A stretch of DNA of 64,000 bases from Jannaschia pagri (GCF_019655435.1 NZ_BPFH01000004.1:397564-461563); one strand, 5' to 3'. Shown: positions 33,050 to 43,221, counted from the first letter of the stretch. Notes: generated from the letters alone by a model not told the origin. Made by a program: numbers and translations.

Positions 33050-33075
33050 TCCGGGCCATTGGCCCGGATTACTTG
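33050..33075 (+). terminator. Hairpin after the RDD gene, probable terminator
   Basis: A perfect 8-bp stem (TCCGGGCC/GGCCCGGA, 3-nt loop) lies 42 nt past the RDD stop and is followed by a T-containing but interrupted tail. A second small hairpin (33030-33044) lies just ahead. Confidence 0.45.
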
Positions 33076-33182
33076 ATTCTGAGCCAAAAACGCAGGCGGC
33101 GCCGCGCCGGGCACGACCTTTTCCGTTGACGTGATCCCGGTCGTGGTTAGGCTCCCGTTAATCACCGAGGATTGAGCTTTCC

Positions 33183-34013
33183 ATGCGCCACAGCCTTCCG
33201 CTGACGCCGCAGTTCTACGTAACCGCGCCGCAAGCCTGCCCCTATCTTGACGGGCGCCGGGAACGGAAACTGTTTACGGCGTTGCAGGGGTCCGGTGCGT
33301 CCGATTTGAACGACAAACTGTCGAAGCAAGGGTTTCGTAGGTCCCAGAACGTTCTTTATCGACCAAGCTGCGCGGATTGTACCGCTTGTCTGTCGGCCCG
33401 GATCCGGATTGCGGATTTCGCGTGTAACAGGTCGCAACGGAAAGTCCTGAAGCGCAACGCCCATCTGAGGCGTGAAATCACATCCCCCTGGGCGACCGAG
33501 GCCCAATACGCGCTCTTCCGCCATTATCTGGAGGCGCGGCACGCCGATGGCGGCATGGCGGATATGGATATCTTCGAGTTTGCCGCGATGATCGAGGAAA
33601 CACCGATCCGCACGCGTGTCATCGAGTACTGGGACGATCGGCCTGTCGCGACCGGAGGCGAGTCCAAATTGCGCGCCGTCTGCCTGACCGATGTCCTCGA
33701 TGATGGCCTGTCGATGGTCTATTCCTTTTACGATCCAGACGTTCCGCAGGATAGTCTGGGCACCCATATCATTCTCGACCATATCGACATTTCGCGAGAG
33801 GCGGAGCTCCCCTACGTGTATCTGGGATATTGGGTGCCTGGGTCACCGAAGATGGGGTACAAAGCTCACTTCAAGGCCCTGGAGATCTATAAGAACAGAT
33901 CTTGGCAACCCATCGGCGACCCGAAAGACCATGCCGAGGAAACCCATCCGTTGTCAGTCGAGCCGATCTCCGAGCAGGTTGCGCGCATCGACCTACCTGA
34001 TGCAGCGACCTAA
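33183..34013 (+). CDS. bpt: Aspartate/glutamate leucyltransferase (arginyltransferase family)
   Basis: Transfers Leu from tRNA to N-terminal Asp or Glu of proteins, marking them for ClpS/ClpAP degradation (N-degron pathway). The 276-aa protein shows the family's N-terminal cysteine region CPYL...[15 protein letters not shown], the GTHIILDHI segment and [18 protein letters not shown]. Databases often label these arginyltransferase by homology to ATE1; the bacterial enzymes are mostly Bpt. ATG 33183 follows a 170-nt intergenic region with a terminator hairpin. Confidence 0.92.
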   Translation: MRHSLPLTPQFYVTAPQACPYLDGRRERKLFTALQGSGASDLNDKLSKQGFRRSQNVLYRPSCADCTACLSARIRIADFACNRSQRKVLKRNAHLRREITSPWATEAQYALFRHYLEARHADGGMADMDIFEFAAMIEETPIRTRVIEYWDDRPVATGGESKLRAVCLTDVLDDGLSMVYSFYDPDVPQDSLGTHIILDHIDISREAELPYVYLGYWVPGSPKMGYKAHFKALEIYKNRSWQPIGDPKDHAEETHPLSVEPISEQVARIDLPDAAT

Positions 34014-34026
34014 AGCGGCGCCAAAC

Positions 34027-35541
34027 TCAGGGAAGCTGCAGGGTATGGCTGATCGGCGCGACAGCCACGGTCTGCGACCGGCTTCCTAGGGCCCAAGAAA
34101 ACAGGGCAGTTACTGTATCTGGCGCAGTCCTGCCAATGACGATGGCGCTTCCATCCTGGGCGGCGGCAAACGTGGCACGATCCAGAAGGCGCGTAATGAC
34201 GGTGGCCCGCTGATTATCGTCATCCAGAACCCGATAGATGCTTTGGGCTGGAACACCGCCCCGGCGGGCGGTCGCCACCCCAGCATTCAGACCCCCACCA
34301 TATGTTACCAGCCCGAGGCCAGCCTCAGCCATGGGTGGCAGGAGGGCGTTCAGCGCAGATCGGTTGGCCGCAAGCCCCCCTCTGCTCCGATCCAGGATCG
34401 CGACGCCTTCGGGCATCGCGGCGAGCGCACCGGCCAGGGATACTTCTGCTGTCTGCGCCGTTCCGCCAAGCGTCAGAGCGTCGGCCATCAGCAAGACCTC
34501 ATGACCCGCGGTGCGGTAGGTTGCGACGGCCTCCGCCGCATCGGGGGCGGTTGGATCAACGGCGAATGCCACCGGAAAGGAGAACCCCAACAGGTTCTCG
34601 CGGCTCACCCCTGTGTCGGGATCGTCAATCAGCACGATAGAGAAGAGCGGCTTCCCCTCGGGGTTTTCAAACGGTTCCCCATTCACCACGAGCGCGGGTC
34701 CACGGGGCTGCGCCTCGGCAGATGCTGCTTCCGCCGCCGCCTCGCGCTCACTGTCGAGAACGATCAGGCGGGGCGTGATCTGAGCTTCCGCCACCACCTC
34801 TGGCGCAGTGGCAGCCACCGCTGAGGTCGCGTTGGGCCCCGCACGGTCTTCCGCATCCACCAAATCGGCGGAATCGGCGGACACGACCTCCGCCCGATCC
34901 GGCGGCGGCGTCACTGGTGCGATTGCCAGCGTTTCATTCGCTGGACCATCAGTGGGCGCCGCTGGCTCCGGTGCAGCCTGCCCTGCGACGTCTGCAGCCA
35001 ACACTTCGTCCTCCGTCACGGGCGCTTCGCGGAAGGTTTGCGGCGCTCCTTCGATAACTTCTGCGGGGACCACGGGTTGTTCCCCAACAGAGGGTGCTGT
35101 CACGGTGGCGATGGAAAAGCTGGCCTGGGGCTGGGCAGCCGTCGTTGTATCTGGCGACGGAGCAGGCGCTAGGGCACCCTGCCCCAACGGCGCCGACCCA
35201 CCCTCCGCCACACGGGTCAAATCGGGGTCTGCACCCGGCACGACAGGATCGAGGTCAACCGGGGGGCGGTTAAATTCGCTGGCGGCGGGCAGATCAACAC
35301 CGTCGGCCGCCGCAACTTCGCGTGCAGGTGGCGTCGCGCCGGAGCGCTCCGGCAAGGGGGCTGGCACGGTGGGAACCGCGTCAGACGTGGTCGTGTCAAC
35401 AACGGGTGCTTGCGGCGCCACGCCGGGCTGCGCAACGACACCTGGATCCTGCGGCGCGGGCGCGAGCAAAAGCACACCGGCGATCAACAAGACCGATAGG
35501 CCCAGGCCGCTTCCCGCTCCGACCAAGAGTCCTCGCCACAT
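34027..35541 (-). CDS. Divergent polysaccharide deacetylase (YibQ-type) with long Pro/Ala-rich linker
   Basis: A 504-aa envelope protein. It has a membrane anchor at residues 1-26 (LLVGAGSGLGLSVLLIAGVL), a low-complexity linker rich in Ala, Pro, Val and Glu (about 27-290) that should span the periplasm, and a C-terminal divergent polysaccharide deacetylase domain (about 300-504) with the IVLIDDPDTG metal-site region. ATG 35541 has GGGAGAGG upstream and is preferred over 35643. The substrate may be a cell-wall or envelope glycan. It is divergent from trpG. Confidence 0.85.
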   Translation of the reverse strand: MWRGLLVGAGSGLGLSVLLIAGVLLLAPAPQDPGVVAQPGVAPQAPVVDTTTSDAVPTVPAPLPERSGATPPAREVAAADGVDLPAASEFNRPPVDLDPVVPGADPDLTRVAEGGSAPLGQGALAPAPSPDTTTAAQPQASFSIATVTAPSVGEQPVVPAEVIEGAPQTFREAPVTEDEVLAADVAGQAAPEPAAPTDGPANETLAIAPVTPPPDRAEVVSADSADLVDAEDRAGPNATSAVAATAPEVVAEAQITPRLIVLDSEREAAAEAASAEAQPRGPALVVNGEPFENPEGKPLFSIVLIDDPDTGVSRENLLGFSFPVAFAVDPTAPDAAEAVATYRTAGHEVLLMADALTLGGTAQTAEVSLAGALAAMPEGVAILDRSRGGLAANRSALNALLPPMAEAGLGLVTYGGGLNAGVATARRGGVPAQSIYRVLDDDNQRATVITRLLDRATFAAAQDGSAIVIGRTAPDTVTALFSWALGSRSQTVAVAPISHTLQLP

Positions 35542-35672
35542 GTTCGCCTCTCCCGCGCTTTGTTTCCCAGCAGCGTTTCGCTTCGCCTTGACCCTGCCCC
35601 CGGCCGTTGGGCATGTATAGCCCCGACGTGCCCGGCTTGGCACCCCCGATGGCGCCCGACGGAGGGAACGGC

Positions 35673-36254
35673 TTGCTCCTGCTGATAGATAATTACGACA
35701 GTTTCACTTGGAACCTTGTGCATTACGTCGCCGAACAGGGCGCGGATGTTCGGGTCGTGCGAAACGACGATTTAGATACCCAAGCCGCCATGGCATTGAA
35801 CCCAGCGGGCGTGCTGCTGTCCCCCGGTCCCTGTACGCCGGATGATGCGGGCATCTGCCTCGCGATGGTCGAGGCCTGCGCCGAGACGAAGACGCCGCTC
35901 ATGGGTGTTTGCCTTGGGCATCAGTCCATTGGTCAGGCTTTTGGCGGCAAGGTGGTCCGCGCGCCCGAGATCGTTCATGGGAAGCTGGGCCGCATGGAAA
36001 ACGACGGGACCGGCGTGTTTGCCGGTTTGCCAAGCGCCTTTGACGCCACGCGCTACCATTCGCTGATCGTTGAGCGGGACACTCTGCCAGACGAATTGCA
36101 CGTGAATGCCGAACTGTCAGACGGGACGATCATGGGGCTGCGTCATAAGACGTTGCCTATCCACGGTGTGCAGTTCCATCCCGAAAGCATCGCGTCGGAG
36201 CATGGTCACGCCATGCTGAAGACCTTCCTCGATATGATGCCCGTCGCCGCATGA
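35673..36254 (+). CDS. trpG: Anthranilate/aminodeoxychorismate synthase glutamine amidotransferase
   Basis: Supplies ammonia from glutamine to TrpE and possibly PabB. The 193-aa class I amidotransferase has the nucleophile in [11 protein letters not shown], and His/Glu in VQFHPES. The frame opens upstream at 35607 and 35649, but TTG 35673 has GGAGGG at 6 nt and gives the standard family N-terminus ([11 protein letters not shown]) and length. Its stop overlaps trpD by ATGA. trpE is not adjacent here. Confidence 0.94.
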   Translation: MLLLIDNYDSFTWNLVHYVAEQGADVRVVRNDDLDTQAAMALNPAGVLLSPGPCTPDDAGICLAMVEACAETKTPLMGVCLGHQSIGQAFGGKVVRAPEIVHGKLGRMENDGTGVFAGLPSAFDATRYHSLIVERDTLPDELHVNAELSDGTIMGLRHKTLPIHGVQFHPESIASEHGHAMLKTFLDMMPVAA

Positions 36255-37267
36255 CCGATCTGAAACCGATCCTGAACGCGGCGCCTGACCGTGCTCTGAC
36301 CCGCGCCGAGGCGGAACAGGCCTTCGCGACGTTCTTCGACGGGGATGCAACCCCGGCTCAGATCGCGGGTCTGCTCATGGCGCTGCGCACGCGGGGTGAG
36401 ACGATTGATGAGATCGCCGCCGCCGCCGCCGCCATGCGCGCCCGTTGTAACCGGGTCGAGGCCCCCGCTGGCGCCATGGACATTGTGGGCACGGGCGGCG
36501 ACGGAAAAGGGACGTTGAACATCTCCACGGCCACGGCCTTTGTCGTGGCAGGTGCGGGCGTCCCCGTCGCCAAACACGGCAACCGCAACCTGTCGTCCAA
36601 ATCCGGCGCGGCTGATGTTTTGACGCAGATGGGCATCGAGGTGAACGTGGGCGCCGACGTTGCGCAACGGGCTCTGCACGATGTGGGCATCTGCTTCATG
36701 ATGGCGCCGATGCACCACCCCGCCACGCGCCATGTAATGCCGGTGCGGGGGGAGCTGGGGACGCGGACGGTGTTCAACATCCTTGGACCGCTCACGAATC
36801 CAGCCGGTGTGACGCGACAGCTTACTGGCGCCTATTCGAAAGATCTGATCCGCCCCATGGCCGAGGTGTTACTGGCCTTGGGCTCTGACAAAGCCTGGCT
36901 GGTGCACGGACATGACGGCACGGATGAAATCTCCATTGCCGGCCCCACGTCGTTGGCCATGCTGGATGGCGGTAAGGTGACCGAAGGTGAGATCACGCCG
37001 TCCGACGCCGGGCTGCCGACCCATCCCTTTGAGGCGATCCTTGGTGGTGCGCCCGAAGAAAACGGCAGAGCGTTCGGCGCGCTGATGGATGGCGCAGGCG
37101 GTGCCTATCGCGATGCGGTCCTTTTGAATGCAGCGGCGGCGCTCTTGGTTGCCGATGCTGTGAAGACACTCCCGGAAGGCGTTGAAATGGCGGCAACCTC
37201 AATTGACAGCGGCGCGGCCTTGGGCAAGGTCGAGGCCCTGGCCCGTCTGACGTCGGAGGCGACATGA
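36251..37267 (+). CDS. trpD: Anthranilate phosphoribosyltransferase
   Basis: Joins anthranilate and PRPP in tryptophan synthesis. The 338-aa protein has the PRPP loop [15 protein letters not shown] and the [17 protein letters not shown] segment. It is coupled to trpG and trpC by 4-nt overlaps. Confidence 0.97.
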   Translation: MTDLKPILNAAPDRALTRAEAEQAFATFFDGDATPAQIAGLLMALRTRGETIDEIAAAAAAMRARCNRVEAPAGAMDIVGTGGDGKGTLNISTATAFVVAGAGVPVAKHGNRNLSSKSGAADVLTQMGIEVNVGADVAQRALHDVGICFMMAPMHHPATRHVMPVRGELGTRTVFNILGPLTNPAGVTRQLTGAYSKDLIRPMAEVLLALGSDKAWLVHGHDGTDEISIAGPTSLAMLDGGKVTEGEITPSDAGLPTHPFEAILGGAPEENGRAFGALMDGAGGAYRDAVLLNAAAALLVADAVKTLPEGVEMAATSIDSGAALGKVEALARLTSEAT

Positions 37268-38076
37268 GCACCCCAACGATCCTCGACAAGATCAAAGCTT
37301 ATAAGCTGGAAGAAATCGCCGCGCGGAAAGAGGCCCGCTCTCAGGAGGCGATCGACGCCGCCGCGCGATCCGCGCCCGCCGTTCGCAACTTTTCCCAAGC
37401 CCTTCAATCGGCTACCTTTGGTGGTTACGGACTTATCGCTGAGATCAAAAAGGCTAGTCCGTCCAAGGGTTTGATCCGCGCCGATTTCGACCCGCCCGTT
37501 CTGGCCCAAGCCTACGAAGCGGGCGGCGCAACCTGTTTGTCGGTTCTGACGGATGGACCATCGTTCCAGGGGGACGATGACTACCTCGTCGCCGCCCGCG
37601 ATGCCGTGTCATTGCCGGTCCTGCGCAAAGACTTCCTCTATGATCCGTGGCAAGTCGCCGAGAGCCGCAGCCTGGGCGCCGATTGCATCCTGATCATTAT
37701 GGCGAGCGTCTCTGACGCCCAAGCGCTGGAGCTGGAAGCGGCTGCAACCGAATGGGGTATGGATGCGCTGATCGAGATCCATAACAGGGAAGAGTTGGAG
37801 CGCGCGGAACAGCTCAAATCCCCGCTTCTGGGGATAAACAACCGTGATTTGAACACCTTCGTGACTGACCTTAATGTGACTAAGGACTTGTCGCGCCGCG
37901 CTTCCGAGGACCGATTGCTCGTGTCGGAAAGCGGCCTGTCGACGCCAGAGGATCTGGCCGACATGGCGCAATACGGCGCGCGGTGTTTCCTGATCGGCGA
38001 AAGCTTGATGCGGCAAGAGGATGTTACGACAGCAACCCGCCGATTGCTCGCCAACCCCTTGGTGCCCCAGCGATGA
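37264..38076 (+). CDS. trpC: Indole-3-glycerol phosphate synthase
   Basis: Closes the indole ring from carboxyphenylamino-deoxyribulose phosphate. The 270-aa monofunctional barrel shows [23 protein letters not shown] and [11 protein letters not shown], the catalytic Lys/Glu/Asn segments. No TrpF domain is fused. It is coupled by ATGA to both trpD and moaC. Confidence 0.97.
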   Translation: MSTPTILDKIKAYKLEEIAARKEARSQEAIDAAARSAPAVRNFSQALQSATFGGYGLIAEIKKASPSKGLIRADFDPPVLAQAYEAGGATCLSVLTDGPSFQGDDDYLVAARDAVSLPVLRKDFLYDPWQVAESRSLGADCILIIMASVSDAQALELEAAATEWGMDALIEIHNREELERAEQLKSPLLGINNRDLNTFVTDLNVTKDLSRRASEDRLLVSESGLSTPEDLADMAQYGARCFLIGESLMRQEDVTTATRRLLANPLVPQR

Positions 38077-38555
38077 GCGGCCTGACGCATTTCGACGCCC
38101 AGGGTGCGGCGCATATGGTGGATGTGTCCGGCAAGGACAGCACGCACCGGGTTGCCGTGGCCAGTGGCAGCGTCTCGATGGCTCCAGAGACGCTGGCCTT
38201 GGTCACCGAGGGCACCGCGAAGAAAGGGGACGTCTCGGGCGTCGCCCGGTTGGCCGGGATCATGGGGGCGAAGCGAACGTCGGACCTTATCCCGCTCTGT
38301 CACCCGCTGCCGCTGACCAAAGTGGCCATCGACATCACGCCCGATCCCGCTCTGCCCGGTGTGCGTATCTCTGCGACCGTGGGGACCACGGGGCAAACAG
38401 GCGTTGAGATGGAGGCGTTGACCGCCGTCTCAGTCGCCTGCTTGACCGTCTACGACATGTTGAAGGCCGCCCAGAAAGACATGGTCATTGGACCCGCCCG
38501 GTTAGAGAGTAAAACCGGAGGCAAATCCGGCGACTGGCAGGTCTCCACACCATGA
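38073..38555 (+). CDS. moaC: Cyclic pyranopterin monophosphate synthase MoaC
   Basis: Makes cyclic pyranopterin monophosphate in molybdenum-cofactor synthesis, downstream of MoaA. The 160-aa protein has [21 protein letters not shown] and the C-terminal K-GGKSG region with catalytic lysines. The frame opens at 37983, but ATG 38073 overlaps the trpC stop by 4 nt and begins the normal MoaC N-terminus. It links the tryptophan and molybdopterin pathways in one transcript. Confidence 0.96.
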   Translation: MSGLTHFDAQGAAHMVDVSGKDSTHRVAVASGSVSMAPETLALVTEGTAKKGDVSGVARLAGIMGAKRTSDLIPLCHPLPLTKVAIDITPDPALPGVRISATVGTTGQTGVEMEALTAVSVACLTVYDMLKAAQKDMVIGPARLESKTGGKSGDWQVSTP

Positions 38556-39730
38556 TTTCCGTGGCTGAGGCGCAGGCGCTTCTGTTGTCCTTGGTGAAAC
38601 CGTTGGACGGAGAAACGGTTCCCCTGCGCCAAGCGGTCGGTCGGATGCTGATGGGCGCCGTGACAGCGCTGGATCCCATTCCGCCGTTTTCGGCCAGTGC
38701 CATGGACGGCTACGCTGTGGCTCGGGTCGATGTGGCACCCGGTGATCGGTTCACCGTGGTCGGAGAGTCGGCGGCCGGTCATCCCTACGCCGGGACGATT
38801 TCGGGTGATCAAGCCGTTCGTATCTTCACAGGCGCCACCCTGCCAAATGGCGGGCAACGCATCATTATTCAGGAAGATGTCGTTCGTCAGCGCGATGGAC
38901 TAGTGATCCGGCCAGAACTCGGGGATGGCCTGCATATCCGACCCGCAGCGGGCGATATGGCGATGGGCGACCGCCACGTGTCCAACGACCCGCTGGGGCC
39001 CCGCGACATTGCTTTGATTGCTGCGATGGGGCACGGGCAAGTTGCTGTCCGGCGCAAACCGCGCGTGGCCATACTGATGACGGGGGACGAACTGCGCCCG
39101 CCAGGTGAGCCGCTCGCACCTGGCCAGATCCGAGCGTCCAACGGATATGGGATTGCCGCCGAATTGGAGCTTGCAGGCGCTGACGTACGCTTGCTGCCAA
39201 TAGCCCAGGACACGGCAGAAAGCCTATCTGCGGCGCTGGGCCTCATCGGCGACGCCGACCTTCTTATCACGATTGGTGGCGCCTCCGTCGGGGATCACGA
39301 TCTCGTCGCACCCGCTTTGACCCAAGCGGGCATGGACATGGCCTTTCACAAGGTCGCCATGCGTCCGGGCAAGCCGCTCATGGCTGGGAAACTAGGCAAT
39401 ACAGCTGTCGTCGGGCTTCCGGGAAATCCCGTTTCTGCAATGGTTTGCACGACGATCTTTATCTTGCCTATGGTGCGTAAAATGCTGGGGCAGTGCAGCG
39501 ATATACCGCTGGAAACCCGGCGATTGGTGGCGCCTTTGCCTCCCAACGGTCCTCGCCAACACTACATGCGTGCGATGCTGATCGGCGATGATCGCGTTGA
39601 GGTGGCGGAGCGGCAGGATAGCAGTCTGCTCTCTGTTCTGACGCAAAGTGACGCGCTGGTGATCCGACCCCCGAGCGACGGAGCTTGTGTGTTGGACCAA
39701 GAGGTCTCCGTGATGCCGCTCACCCGTTAA
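38552..39730 (+). CDS. moeA: Molybdopterin molybdotransferase MoeA
   Basis: Inserts molybdate into adenylylated molybdopterin. The 392-aa protein shows [29 protein letters not shown] and the [19 protein letters not shown] active-site motifs. It overlaps moaC by ATGA. About 115 nt separate it from lexA, which has its own SOS-boxed promoter. Confidence 0.96.
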   Translation: MISVAEAQALLLSLVKPLDGETVPLRQAVGRMLMGAVTALDPIPPFSASAMDGYAVARVDVAPGDRFTVVGESAAGHPYAGTISGDQAVRIFTGATLPNGGQRIIIQEDVVRQRDGLVIRPELGDGLHIRPAAGDMAMGDRHVSNDPLGPRDIALIAAMGHGQVAVRRKPRVAILMTGDELRPPGEPLAPGQIRASNGYGIAAELELAGADVRLLPIAQDTAESLSAALGLIGDADLLITIGGASVGDHDLVAPALTQAGMDMAFHKVAMRPGKPLMAGKLGNTAVVGLPGNPVSAMVCTTIFILPMVRKMLGQCSDIPLETRRLVAPLPPNGPRQHYMRAMLIGDDRVEVAERQDSSLLSVLTQSDALVIRPPSDGACVLDQEVSVMPLTR

Positions 39731-39741
39731 CCATCTGTAAA
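39727..39741. promoter_or_regulatory. CtrA-like box upstream of lexA
   Basis: TTAA-N7-TAAA, one mismatch from the CtrA consensus, starts within the moeA stop and lies 105-119 nt upstream of lexA. Weak on its own; reported because links between CtrA and LexA regulation have been described in Rhodobacteraceae. Confidence 0.25.
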
Positions 39742-39780
39742 CCATAGGTGCCGCAAACCAGTGTCATTGTGCGGGGCGCG

Positions 39781-39809
39781 TTGACACAAACCCGGAACGT
39801 TCTTAGAAC
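39781..39809 (+). promoter_or_regulatory. lexA promoter
   Basis: A perfect -35 hexamer TTGACA at 39781-39786 is followed after 17 nt by TAGAAC at 39804-39809 as the -10. The LexA box covers the -10, so LexA binding would block polymerase. Confidence 0.65.
39795..39809. promoter_or_regulatory. LexA (SOS) box at lexA
   Basis: GAAC-N7-GAAC, an exact alphaproteobacterial SOS box, 36 nt upstream of the lexA start; gives LexA autoregulation. Confidence 0.85.
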
Positions 39810-39845
39810 AAAGATGAACATCGGTCGGGAGATTGGGGAGCGAAG

Positions 39846-40535
39846 ATGCTGACACGCAAGCAAAAAGACCTGCTGGACTTCATCCACAAGCGGGTGCAAC
39901 GCGACGGTGTTCCGCCTTCCTTCGATGAAATGAAGGACGCCCTTGATCTGCGATCAAAATCCGGGATCCACCGATTGATTACGGCCTTGGAAGAGCGCGG
40001 TTTTATTCGCAGGTTAGCCCATCGTGCACGCGCCATTGAGATTGTTCGCTTGCCCGACGATATGGCGCCAGCGCAGGGCTTTGCGCCGCGCGTGATCGAC
40101 GGAGATCGACCGGACGGCACGCCGAGCACTGCATTGCCGGTCACGATTGATGCGCGCGAGGTTCCTGTGATGGGGCGGATCGCGGCGGGTGTGCCGATTG
40201 AGGCCATCAGCTCCGTCTCTCATCACGTGGCTGTTCCTGGCCAAATGGTGTCCTCGGACGGCGCCCATTACGCCTTGGAAGTGAAAGGCGACTCGATGAT
40301 TGATGCTGGCATTAACGACGGCGACGTGGTGGTCATTCGGGAGCAGAGAACCGCAGACAACGGGGACATCGTGGTGGCGCTCGTCGATGATCAAGAAGCG
40401 ACGTTGAAGCGGTATCGCAGGACAAAGGGGATGATAGCCCTTGAGGCAGCCAACCCAGCCTATGAGACACGGATGCTCCCCGAAGATCGCGTGCGGATCC
40501 AAGGGCGCTTGATGGGCCTGATCCGTAGCTATTGA
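39846..40535 (+). CDS. lexA: SOS repressor LexA
   Basis: Represses DNA-damage genes and self-cleaves when RecA is activated. The 229-aa protein has an N-terminal winged helix (1-70), the Ala114-Gly115 cleavage site in RIAAGVP, catalytic Ser150 in KGDSM and Lys188 in ATLKRY. It carries the longer linker common in alphaproteobacteria. An SOS box overlaps its promoter. Confidence 0.97.
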   Translation: MLTRKQKDLLDFIHKRVQRDGVPPSFDEMKDALDLRSKSGIHRLITALEERGFIRRLAHRARAIEIVRLPDDMAPAQGFAPRVIDGDRPDGTPSTALPVTIDAREVPVMGRIAAGVPIEAISSVSHHVAVPGQMVSSDGAHYALEVKGDSMIDAGINDGDVVVIREQRTADNGDIVVALVDDQEATLKRYRRTKGMIALEAANPAYETRMLPEDRVRIQGRLMGLIRSY

Positions 40536-40538
40536 GAT

Positions 40539-40581
40539 CGGGGCGCACGTACGGTCAGCAGCCCCGCCCGGGCCCTTTTTC
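40539..40581 (+). terminator. Probable intrinsic terminator after lexA
   Basis: CGGGGC/GCCCCG arms enclose a 16-nt loop, followed by a second GC-rich palindrome and five T residues, just past the lexA stop. Confidence 0.45.
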
Positions 40582-40984
40582 GTGAAGTTAGACCTTTCGT
40601 TGGGCGAAAGGGTCTCGGTTTTCCTGAAGCGTGTCGGTTCAGTTGGTGGGCCAACAAGTAATCGTTGACGGCATGTTGGCGTCGGCCTCATCTGGAACGG
40701 CGGCCTCCCAACAGTATTGGGCGTCGTACCGGTTGCTTTTGTCCGCGTCGCGGTGCTTACCGGCGAAGTCTTCTACCCAAGTCCTTACCAGTCACTTGGT
40801 TCTCAGGATCGTTCGGGCCTTTATCGGGCGACGTGTAAATGGAAACTGGAAGCACGAGCCGAACGGCGCAGGCGACCATCAGAGGCTAAGACCACATTTG
40901 GGATGACTAGAGACCGCGCCCGTTCGAAATCCACTCAGTTTTAAGGGCCATGCCGCGAACTGAGATGACCCGTAATCAACGCAT
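40582..40984. other. Gene-free stretch between lexA and comEC
   Basis: About 400 nt, lower in GC, between convergent genes. Several short overlapping frames occur (for example 40631-40906 and 40717-40944) without ribosome-binding sites or recognisable domains. Confidence 0.4.
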
Positions 40985-43111
40985 CTAATCTCCGACGATA
41001 TACCGGCTCAGGGGCAGAGTGACCGGTCCATATCCCATATCCCGGCCCGCCACCGTCCATGGCCGAAGCCCTTGAAGATCGCTGGCGGTGACGACGGTAT
41101 ACGGCTTCGCGTGCTCATTATCGGCCACAGTGACAGCAACGGACCCCGTAGTCCGCAAGCGCGTCTCATCGAAGAGAACACATCCACGCGGCACGTCCTG
41201 GACCGCGACCGGTGTTACCACCCAAATGGATGACGTGCATTTACTCATGGCCTCCGGAAGCCCGGTCTTGCCTCTCAAAGCAAGAATTTGCGGCAGCCCC
41301 GAAAGGCCGCCGTCGCGGGCCGCCGCTTGGGCTTGTGCTACCGGGTCGCCATCGTTCTCCAACCAATTCTCGGCCGTAAAGCCCGCGCCTTTTTCGCGAC
41401 TCAGGTGCCGTCCATCAGGTGTCATCGCGCCGACGAGCCGACCGTCGGACGCAATCAAGAGATCCGGGCGTGGGCTTTGCAACCAAAGCCCACCCGCGAG
41501 GCCCAAGACGGCCATGCCGATAAAGCGCCCACGTCCCACGGCACAGGCCACAATCGTCATCCCCACCCCAAGCAGCGGCAAAACCAACGGGCTCGGCGCG
41601 GGCACATGGGAGACCGCACCAGGCAAATCCGCCACCCATGTCGCGACAAAGATGATCCACGTGATCCCTTGGCCGGCGACCCAGAGCAGGCCGGCCTCGA
41701 GCCCCAAAGGCCAAAGGATCAGGCCCAGCAAAAGCAAGGGCATGACGACCATTCCCATCATCGGGACCGCAAGCAGGTTAGCGATGAGCCCGAATTGCCC
41801 AACGCGATTGAAGTGCAGCGCGGCGAACGGCGCCGTGGCCAGCCCGGCGACCAGAGATGACACGAAGAGGGACAGCAGCGCGCCACGCCACCCCGTGAAC
41901 CAAGCCTCCCAACCGTCGCGTTGGCGCAGGGTCATCAGGCCGCGGAACGCAATCACCAAGGCGGTGGTCGCGGCAAAGGACATTTGGAAGCCGGGTCCGG
42001 GGAGGCTCTCTGGTCGCCACGCCAGGATGATCACGGCAGCCAAGGCCACCGATCTGAGCGAGAGCGCTCGACGCCCCAACAGGATCGCTCCCAACATGAC
42101 CGCCGCCATGACGAAGGCCCGTTGTGTGGCAACGGATCCGCCAGACAGGAACAAATAGAACAGGGCAAATGGGAACGCGATGGCGGCCGCCCAAGCGCGC
42201 GTCGGGTACCGCAACGCCACCGATGGCCAAAGCGCAAGGCCGCCTCGGGCGACCCAGAAGACAAAGCCCACTAGTAAGCCCATATGCAGCCCGGAAATCG
42301 CTAGGAGATGGGCCAGGTTGGACGCACGCAAGGCTTCGACGACATCTGGCGGCAGGCCGGATCGATCGCCCGTTGTGATCGCGGCCGCCACTTCGCCCCG
42401 CGCCCCCGGAAGACGGGCGCGCAGTCCCTCGGATAGGCTCGCCCGCAGCCGTGATATGGCCAAACGCGCCCCGTTTTCTGGCGGTGCGGTTTCAAGGAGC
42501 GCGACGCGCGTATAGCCGATGGCGCCAAGTTTGAGAAACCAGGCATGGCGTTGAAAGTCGAAACCCCCAGGCTCCGTCGGACCATTGGGGGCCGAGAGGT
42601 GAGCGGTGGTCATAGCCCAGGTGCCGGGGGCGGGTTTGGGCGTGTCCGGCGGGAAGGAGACCCTGATGCGGCGGGGTGTCTGATCGGGCGGGACGCCGTC
42701 GAGGCGCACCTGATCCAGCGTTACACGCATACGCTCGGACGCGGAGCGGTCCACGATGACGACCCGTCCTTCGACCGCGCCGTAGTAACGAAACGGTAGA
42801 ACGGGCCCCGCAACAACTGCGGTGCGAAGGACGCCGCTGAGCAACCCAAGCACAACACATAGGGCTACCAGCGGGAGGAGCCCTGCCCCGCCGCGCCAGA
42901 TCCAGGCTGCGCCCGCCAACAGAAAGGCCAAGGCCAAGCACCCCAGCACTTGGGTCGGAAGCGGTTCGGCGGGGAGGGCGAAATACAAACCGACGCCACC
43001 GCCAAAGGCCCCAGCAAGCCACGGCAGTCGCCGACCGCGTAGAACTTGGCACGCCATGGCGATGGTATCGCCCAGACGCTGCGCCAGGGGGATGGCATCG
43101 GCCTGGCGCAT
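40985..43111 (-). CDS. comEC: ComEC/Rec2 family DNA-uptake channel protein
   Basis: Inner-membrane channel for single-stranded DNA import. In Rhodobacter capsulatus, ComEC is needed for acquiring gene-transfer-agent DNA and is under CtrA control. The 708-aa protein has an N-terminal DUF4131 region, the competence domain with LLAISGLHMGLL at the start of about eight to ten membrane segments, and a soluble C-terminal part. No metallo-beta-lactamase motif (HxHxDH) is seen at the C-terminus, unlike Bacillus ComEC. ATG 43111 has AGGA upstream and is preferred over 43165. It is divergent from gltX across a 17-bp inverted repeat. Confidence 0.9.
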   Translation of the reverse strand: MRQADAIPLAQRLGDTIAMACQVLRGRRLPWLAGAFGGGVGLYFALPAEPLPTQVLGCLALAFLLAGAAWIWRGGAGLLPLVALCVVLGLLSGVLRTAVVAGPVLPFRYYGAVEGRVVIVDRSASERMRVTLDQVRLDGVPPDQTPRRIRVSFPPDTPKPAPGTWAMTTAHLSAPNGPTEPGGFDFQRHAWFLKLGAIGYTRVALLETAPPENGARLAISRLRASLSEGLRARLPGARGEVAAAITTGDRSGLPPDVVEALRASNLAHLLAISGLHMGLLVGFVFWVARGGLALWPSVALRYPTRAWAAAIAFPFALFYLFLSGGSVATQRAFVMAAVMLGAILLGRRALSLRSVALAAVIILAWRPESLPGPGFQMSFAATTALVIAFRGLMTLRQRDGWEAWFTGWRGALLSLFVSSLVAGLATAPFAALHFNRVGQFGLIANLLAVPMMGMVVMPLLLLGLILWPLGLEAGLLWVAGQGITWIIFVATWVADLPGAVSHVPAPSPLVLPLLGVGMTIVACAVGRGRFIGMAVLGLAGGLWLQSPRPDLLIASDGRLVGAMTPDGRHLSREKGAGFTAENWLENDGDPVAQAQAAARDGGLSGLPQILALRGKTGLPEAMSKCTSSIWVVTPVAVQDVPRGCVLFDETRLRTTGSVAVTVADNEHAKPYTVVTASDLQGLRPWTVAGRDMGYGPVTLPLSRYIVGD

Positions 43112-43152
43112 CCTTGTCCTCACCCGTGTCGGCCCATAGAACCCGAGCAAAT

Positions 43153-43197
43153 TCTGCCCCGCCAAGGTTTACAAAACGTTAACCTTGGCGGGGCAGA
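43153..43197. repeat. Perfect 17-bp inverted repeat between comEC and gltX
   Basis: Arm 43153-43169 (TCTGCCCCGCCAAGGTT) is exactly reversed and complemented at 43181-43197, with an 11-nt centre. It occupies the 110-nt divergent promoter region. The centre and inner arms contain TTTA-N7-TTAAC (43168-43183), one mismatch from the CtrA consensus. Neither side has the T-run of a terminator. Confidence 0.8.
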
Positions 43198-43221
43198 CAC
43201 CAGCAAACCCCGGAGTGTTCC

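Noticed and set aside
40631..40944. Overlapping short ORFs between lexA and comEC
   Set aside because: Two competing frames without Shine-Dalgarno or domain; no support for either.
41088..42158. 356-codon plus-strand ORF opposite comEC
   Set aside because: Antisense shadow produced by high GC; Pro/Arg/Thr-rich with no domain, while comEC has conserved motifs.
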